This document shows, one piece after another, positions 56,082-64,000 of a stretch of DNA of 64,000 bases. Position 1 is the first letter of the stretch; each line of letters opens with the position of its first letter. Source of the DNA: CAZTQN01 sp964615765 (GTDB lineage Bacteria > Planctomycetota > Phycisphaerae > Phycisphaerales > UBA1924). The DNA lies in assembly GCA_964615765.1 (NCBI GenBank), contig CAZTQN010000001.1, positions 62,001-126,000 on the forward strand, read 5' to 3'. Made by a program: the position numbers and the translations under genes. Below the pieces are notes generated by a model. That model did no database searches and was not told the origin of the DNA. It saw only the letters and a list, made by a program, of their open reading frames with translations.

Positions 56082-56392
56082 GAGCGTCCTTTCGACGCTC
56101 GCCCTCGCCGGCGAAGTACGTTGAGGAGCGCTGGAAGCCGCCGCGCGTGTCCCAACACGCCGGCCCGGCCCATCCGTGATACACGCTCCCCGCTCGGCGG
56201 CGGAGACGAACAGGAGCATTGTTGCCCCCTTGGGGGGCCAGACAAGTATCGGACCCGGGATGACCTTGGCGCCGCCCGCGGGCGACGGGAGCCGCTTCTG
56301 ACCGCCTATTTGATCCCCAAGATGGTGGATTGCTCGGGGGGAGCCCGTAACGCCCTGCACCGGGGGCGTCGGCCCTCCGATCACAGGGGCGC
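56082..56392. other. Divergent spacer between glnN and the hybrid kinase gene
   Basis: No gene is supported in these 311 bases. The only structured item is a GCCCCCTTGGGGGGC near-palindrome at about 56224-56238. Promoters for glnN (- strand) and the kinase (+ strand) should lie here, but no clear -35/-10 or sigma-54 site was found. Confidence 0.4.
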
Positions 56393-58933
<2,541 letters not shown>

Positions 58934-61900
58934 TCGGCGCTCGCGCCGTTGCCGTTGACACCGTTGGCGGGCACGCCGTTCTTGAGCGCCGGCGCGGCTG
59001 ACGGCGTGCCGGCGGGCGGCGGCGTGTGCCCGGTGTGCGATGAAGCGGGGCCCGACGTGCCGGCGGGCGCCTTTACGCCGTGCTTGTGCGACGCCGCCAG
59101 CAGCATGTAGATCGACGGGACGACGAACAGCGTGAACAGCGTGCTGATGGTCATGCCCGCGACCAGGATGATGCCGATGCTGTTGCGGGCCTCGGCCCCG
59201 GCGCCCGTCACCAGCACCAGCGGGAAGTGCCCGAGCACCGTCGCGGCGCTGGTCATGAGGATCGGGCGAAGACGCGCGGCGGAGGCCTCGCGTACGGCTT
59301 CAAACTTGCTGTGCCCCTGCTCCTGCAGGTGGTTGGCGAACTCGACGATCAGGATCCCGTTCTTGGCGACCAGCCCGACGAGCGTGATCAGCCCAACCTG
59401 CGAGTAGATGTTGATCGTCGTCAGACCCAGGAAGGGGAAGATGAGCGCGCCGGAGATGGCCAGCGGCACCGAGCCCAGGAGCACGATGAGCGGGTCGCGG
59501 AAACTGCCGAACTGGGCCGCGAGCACGAGGTAAATGAGCCCGATGGCGAACCCGAGCGTGGAAACCAGGCTCGAGCCCTCGTTGCGGACCTGGCGGCTCT
59601 CGCCGGCGTAGTCGACGGCGTACCCGGGCGGCAGGACGCGTGCCGCGGCGTCTTCCAGCACGCGCAGGGCCTCGTCGTTGGTCACGCCCTCGGCGACGAC
59701 GCCGATGATGCGGGCGCTGTTGCGCTGTTGGAAGCGCGTCAGCGCGCGGGGCGCGGTGATGGTCTCGATGCTGACGACGCTGGAGAGCGAGACCAGCCCG
59801 CCGGTGGGCGTGCGGACCTTGAACTGCAGGAGCTGTTCGGGCGTGACGCGGTCCTTGTCGGCGACCTGCGGGATGACCTTGTAGCTGCGCCCGTAGTAGT
59901 TGAACCGGTTGACGTACCCGCCCGAGAGCAGCACGGACAGGTCGCGACCGATGTCCGCCAGGTCCAGCCCGAGGTCGGCGATCTTCTGCTTGTCGATGTT
60001 GATGCGGGCCTGCGGGAGGTCGATCTTGAGTTCGGAGTCGGCGTACAGGAACTTGCCGCTCTCGAACGCGGCCCCGACGAGCTGGAACACGAACGGGAGC
60101 ATCGCCTCGGCCTGGTCGGTCGAGGTGACGATGAACTCGACGTCGAACTGCCCGGCGCCGGGGAGGGGCTTGGGACGCGTGGCGATGGCGCGGACGTCCG
60201 TCGCCTGGGCCAGCTTGCCGAAGAGGTCGAACTGGATCTGCTCGGTGGTGCGTTCGCGCTTGTTCCAGTCGACGGTCTGGATGCCGGCGAAGCCGCCGGT
60301 CGTGCTCGCGACCTGGAACGAGAAGTTCTTCTCGGGAATGCTGTTGAAGGCCGACGCGACACGTTCGACCCCGCGCACGGTGTACTCAAGCGAGGCGTCG
60401 GGGGCCGACTGCACCACGCAGAACAGAATGCCCTCGTCCTCGATCGGGGCGAGTTCCTTTTTGGACATGGTGTACAGCGGGACCGCGGCGATGGCGATCA
60501 GGATGGCGGCCAGGGCCATTGTCCAACGCAGGTCGAGCGTCAGGCCCAGGGCGCCGTGGTAGCGGTTGCGCAGCCAGGTCATGTGCCGGTTGATCAGCCG
60601 CACCAGCCGGCTTTCCTTGCCGGCGGGGGGGACCATGGCGGCGCTCATGATGGGCGAGAGCGTGACGGCGACGATGCCGGAGACGATGACCGCCGCGGCG
60701 AGCGTGAAGGCGAACTCGCGGAACAGCACGCCCGTCAGCCCGCCCTGGAAGCCGATCGGCGCGTACACCGCGGCGAGCGTGATCGTCATGGCGACGACCG
60801 GCCCGAACAGCTCGCGGGCGCCGATCAGGGCGGCGTCGAGCTTCGACTTGCCCTCGCGGATGTGCCGCTCGACGTTCTCGACCATCACGATCGCATCGTC
60901 CACCACCAGCCCGACGGCGAGCACGATCGCGAGGATCGAGAGCAGGTTGAGCGAGAAATCCAGCAGAGCCATCGCCAGCACCGCGCCGATGAGCGAGATC
61001 GGCATCGCCACCAGCGGGACCAGCACGGTTCGGAGCGAGCCCATGAACAGGAAGACGATCACGGCGACGATGGCGATGGTCTCGGCCAGCGTCTTGCCGA
61101 TCTCGTTGAGCGCGTTGCGCATGTAGTACGTGCCGTCGTAGGCGAGCACCATGTCCATCCCGACGGGCAGCTTGGTCCGGATGTCGTCCAGGCGCTTCTT
61201 CAAGGCGTCGGCGACTTCCAGTTCGTTGGCCTTGGGGAGGGGCCACACGGAGAGCCAGATGGCCGGCTTGCCGTTGAACCCGGCCTGCCCGGTCGGCTCC
61301 TCGCTGGCGAGGGCGACCTTGGCGACGTCGCGCAGGCGCACGGTGGTCCCGTCGCGCTGGCGCACGATGAGCTGCTCGAACTCTTCCGCAGTGCGGAGGT
61401 CGGTGTTGGTGAGGAGGTCGATCTGAACGTCCGGACCCTTGGTCCGGCCGACGGCGGCGAGGAAGTTGTTGCGGCTCAGCGCGTCGTACACGTCGCGCGG
61501 GGTGAGGTCGAGGGCGTCCAGGCGGCCGGCGTCGAGCCAGATCCGCATCGCCAGCTCGCGCGGGCCTTCCACGCTGACGCGCTGCACGTCCTTGATGCCC
61601 TGCAGCTCGGGCTGGATCTCACGCACCATGAAGTCGTTGAGCTGCGGGAGCGTCAGGCTCGTGCTGGTGAAACTGATGTAGAACGTGGCGTAGGGCTTGT
61701 CCGTCCGCTGGATATCGACGGCGGGCGATTCGGCCTGGGCCGGCAGCTCGCTGCGCACCTGGTTCAGGCGGGCGCTGATCTCCGCCAGGGCGGCGTTGGA
61801 GTTGTGGTTCAGGCGCAGCCGCACCGTGATCACGCTCACGCCCGCGGTGGAACTGCTCTCGATGTAGTCGATCCCGTCGATCGCCGAGACGGCCTTCTCG

Positions 61901-62169
61901 ATGGGCGTGGTGATGAACCCGCGGACGGTCTCGGCGCTGGCGCCGATGTACGCGGTGGTGATGACGATGGAGCTGGACTCGATCCGGGGGTACTGCCGCA
62001 CGGGCAGACCGCCGAGCGCGCGGAGCCCGATCGCGATGATGATGAGGTTCACCACGATCGCGAGCACCGGGCGCTTGATGAAAATGTCCGTGATCGATCC
62101 CATACAGCCCCTGTCGACAACCCGTCCCCGGAACGTCCGAACTCAGAACGCGTGTGTGATGAACGCGGC

Positions 62170-63492
62170 TTACGCCGCGGGGGCCTTCTGGGGCTCCTGC
62201 CCGCCCGGCCCGCCGGGTCCGCCTGGGCCGCCGGGTCCACCGGGTCCGCCCGGGCCGTCCGGCTGGCCGCGGAGCACCGCCCCGCCCTCGCGGAGCTTGT
62301 GCGAGCCGTTGCCGGCGAGCTCTTCGTTCGCGTCGAGGCCCTTCTCGACAACGATGCGATCGCCGAGCGTGGGGCCCAGCGTGATGAAGCGCTGGTGGCT
62401 GCGCAGCGTGCCGGGGTTCTTCTCGTCGGGCAGGATGATGAAGACGTGGTCGCCGAAGGACGCACGGCGGACGGCGGTGGTCGGGATCGTCAGCCGCGAC
62501 TGTTCGGAGCCGATGGGCACCCGCACGTCGACGAACATCCCGGGACGGAGGCGCTCCCCGGGGTTGTCGACGACGGCGCGGACGCGGAGGTTGCGGGTGG
62601 TGGCGTTGGCGCTGGCGTCCATCGCGACGACCTCGATCTGCGTCGACTCGGTGCCCAGGGCGGTCGATGCGGCCGTCACGCGCATCCCGTTCTGCACCAG
62701 CCCGGCGTACTCCTGCGGGATGGCGAAGTCGACGAAGATGCGGTCGCCGACGGACTGCAGGCTGACGACCGACGCACCCTCGGCGAGATAGGCCCCGGGG
62801 TGGACGTTGCGCAGGCCGGCCCGGGCCTTGAACGGGGCCTTGAGGACTTTCTTGGCGATGACGGTGCGGATCTGATCGGCGCGGGCCCGGTCGGCGACGA
62901 CCTCGGCCTTGGCCCGTTCGATGGCGGCGTTGTACGCGTCGATGTCGGCGCGGGCGCGGTCGAGTTCGGTGCGGACGCGGTCGAGTTCGGACTCGGCCGC
63001 CGCCCGGGCTTGCACGGCCGGCTCCCACCGGCGCATGTTCGCCTGGGCCAGGTCGAGCTGCGCGTGGGCCGTCCGCATCGAGGCTTCCGCGGAGCGGACG
63101 CCCGCCTCGCTAACGAGGACGGCGGCCTCGGCGGCGTTCAGGTCGGCCTGTTCGGACGCGTCGTCCAGGCGGACGAGCACCTGCCCCGGCTCGACGATCG
63201 CGCCCGATTCGAACAGCACCTCGCTCACCTTGCCCGAGACCTCATTACTGAGCGTCACGGACTGGATGGCGATCACCGTGCCGACCAGATCGGACGTCGG
63301 GGTCCATTTGATCGGCGTCGGGCGGATGATCTCGACCGCCTCCGCCGGCTCCGGCGGTGGTGGGGCGGCCATCGCCGTCCGGACCGAGTTCCACTTCCAC
63401 AGACCGAGCGCCCCGAAGACCGCGAGCACGCCCGCGATGATCGCCACAGCGGCTATCCCGGATCGCACCTTCATCCGCTTCTGCCTTTCCAT
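62170..63492 (-). CDS. RND pump periplasmic adaptor (membrane fusion protein)
   Basis: A 440-residue protein with an N-terminal membrane anchor (SGIAAVAIIAGVLAVFGALG), a biotinyl-lipoyl-like hybrid (SNEVSGKVSEVLFESGAIV, ending GAYLAEGASVVSL), a long helical hairpin at about 115-205 and an adaptor beta-barrel (ERLRPGMFVDVRVPIG). The C-terminus is a collagen-like GPGGPGGPGG run of about 20 residues. It links the RND transporter to an outer-membrane channel. The start could be ATG 63492 or ATG 63474; neither has a clear ribosome-binding site. It is 66 bases upstream of the pump gene and co-transcribed with it. Confidence 0.9.
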   Translation of the reverse strand: MERQKRMKVRSGIAAVAIIAGVLAVFGALGLWKWNSVRTAMAAPPPPEPAEAVEIIRPTPIKWTPTSDLVGTVIAIQSVTLSNEVSGKVSEVLFESGAIVEPGQVLVRLDDASEQADLNAAEAAVLVSEAGVRSAEASMRTAHAQLDLAQANMRRWEPAVQARAAAESELDRVRTELDRARADIDAYNAAIERAKAEVVADRARADQIRTVIAKKVLKAPFKARAGLRNVHPGAYLAEGASVVSLQSVGDRIFVDFAIPQEYAGLVQNGMRVTAASTALGTESTQIEVVAMDASANATTRNLRVRAVVDNPGERLRPGMFVDVRVPIGSEQSRLTIPTTAVRRASFGDHVFIILPDEKNPGTLRSHQRFITLGPTLGDRIVVEKGLDANEELAGNGSHKLREGGAVLRGQPDGPGGPGGPGGPGGPGGPGGQEPQKAPAA

Positions 63493-63828
63493 GCCGACCC
63501 CGCCCTGCCCCGGGTCCCGCCACCCGCTTAAGCCGCCGTCCCGCCCCCAGCACCGACACCGCGGCGTGCCCGTCGATCAGACGTGTCCATTCACCGACAG
63601 ACACGATGGTAGCGTCCTGTATTCGGTCACCGTCAGGTGACACGGGGCAAAGACCACAAGATGATGGCCCGTTCACGCGTGGCTGAAGTCCACTCCATCG
63701 GGTTGCCAACCGGCGACAGGTTCGGCCCTACCATGGCGGCCTTATTCCCCAACGGGTGGGGAGCGGACCGCCCGCCGCGTCCATGTGGACCGGCTCGGCT
63801 TACCCGCTCTGGACCCCGGAGATGACCC
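63493..63828. other. Divergent spacer between the RND adaptor and trigger factor genes
   Basis: No gene is supported in these 336 bases. A plausible -10, TACCAT at 63729-63734, with TTGCCA 20 bases upstream (a long spacer) could serve trigger factor, leaving a leader of about 90 bases. Nothing else was identified. Confidence 0.35.
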
Positions 63829-64000
63829 ATGGCCACGCAGCAGAACGAATCCCCGAACCGCGTTGAAATCTCTGACGCCGGCCCGAGCCGCAAGAAACTG
63901 AAGATCGAGATTCCCGCCCAGACGGTGGCGGAGCACCTGGGCACGTCGCTCGATACGGCCCTGGTCGAAGCCGAGTTGCCGGGCTTCCGCAAGGGGCGCG
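63829..64000 (+). CDS. tig: Trigger factor, N-terminal part (partial)
   Basis: The gene runs off the window after 57 codons. GGAG precedes ATG 63829. The sequence (NRVEISDAGPSRKKLKIEIP, then AELPGFRKGR) matches the start of trigger factor, whose GFRKGK-type signature contacts the ribosome. Trigger factor is a ribosome-bound chaperone and prolyl isomerase. The first ten residues are a hydrophilic extension compared with usual members. Confidence 0.85.
   Translation, partial: MATQQNESPNRVEISDAGPSRKKLKIEIPAQTVAEHLGTSLDTALVEAELPGFRKGR

Noticed and set aside
56082..56384. N-terminal extension of glutamine synthetase
   Set aside because: Extension sequence is unlike any type III enzyme, and AAAGGA sits before ATG 56081.
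59080..63531. Open frame of about 1,480 codons opposite the RND pump and adaptor
   Set aside because: Antisense shadow; the - strand encodes a complete RND transporter and membrane fusion protein with proper motifs.

Overview
The window looks like chromosomal DNA of a high-GC planctomycete, most likely class Phycisphaerae. The pointers are a secreted protein ending in the two-repeat 'GC-type dockerin' sorting tail, two prepilin-like proteins sharing an ADGH/LDGH...LRDMR C-terminal signature, a metal-transporter permease with a fused DtxR-like tail, and uniformly high GC with little coding-style variation. The genus cannot be named from the sequence alone.

Region 1 (1-9236) is a two-partner secretion locus: the last 40 codons of a probable TpsB outer-membrane translocator, then a 2,994-residue TpsA/filamentous-haemagglutinin-like exoprotein made largely of beta-helix repeats, some of exactly 104 residues. 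Region 2 (9356-25993) is a type VI secretion cluster on the + strand: tssA, tssB, tssC, hcp, tagJ, tssE, tssF, tssG, clpV/tssH, a CHAP-like cysteine hydrolase, vgrG, a PAAR protein with a C-terminal DUF4329-like domain carrying a JAMM-like residue set, and a short probable lipoprotein overlapping the PAAR gene by ATGA. It holds the sheath, tube, baseplate, spike and disassembly ATPase, but not the TssJKLM membrane complex. The last two genes are the best candidate for an undescribed effector/immunity pair.

Region 3 (25960-30904, - strand) is a Zn/Mn-type ABC uptake system downstream of a DtxR-family regulator. A near-palindrome sits on the -35 of a promoter that would drive the transporter. 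Region 4 (31027-38643) holds a LysR regulator, a small membrane protein, the RNase P RNA gene rnpB with promoter and terminator, a degenerate Gfo/Idh-like protein, a repeat-rich spacer, tyrS, an anchored hypothetical protein and two prepilin-like proteins.

Region 5 (38770-40793) is a probable iron-starvation operon. A 17-bp Fur-box-like palindrome overlaps the -10 of a promoter ahead of a dockerin-tailed secreted protein, a 57-residue membrane protein and a heme oxygenase. Region 6 (40825-46133) has a flavin monooxygenase with an ATP-grasp ligase, and a small protein coupled to a sigma-54 response regulator. The regulator's DNA-binding domain is out of frame after two poly-G runs. Two further small proteins follow.

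Region 7 (46196-64000) carries a pyruvate-dehydrogenase-type operon (E1 beta, a sulfotransferase-like protein, E2, a small membrane protein), a zinc-ribbon membrane protein, the agmatine-to-putrescine pair aguA/aguB flanking a four-helix-bundle protein, type III glutamine synthetase with a strong terminator, a GAF-PAS-PAS hybrid histidine kinase, an RND efflux pump with its adaptor, and the start of trigger factor. Several genes start 5-7 bases after a TANNNT motif, suggesting leaderless transcripts.
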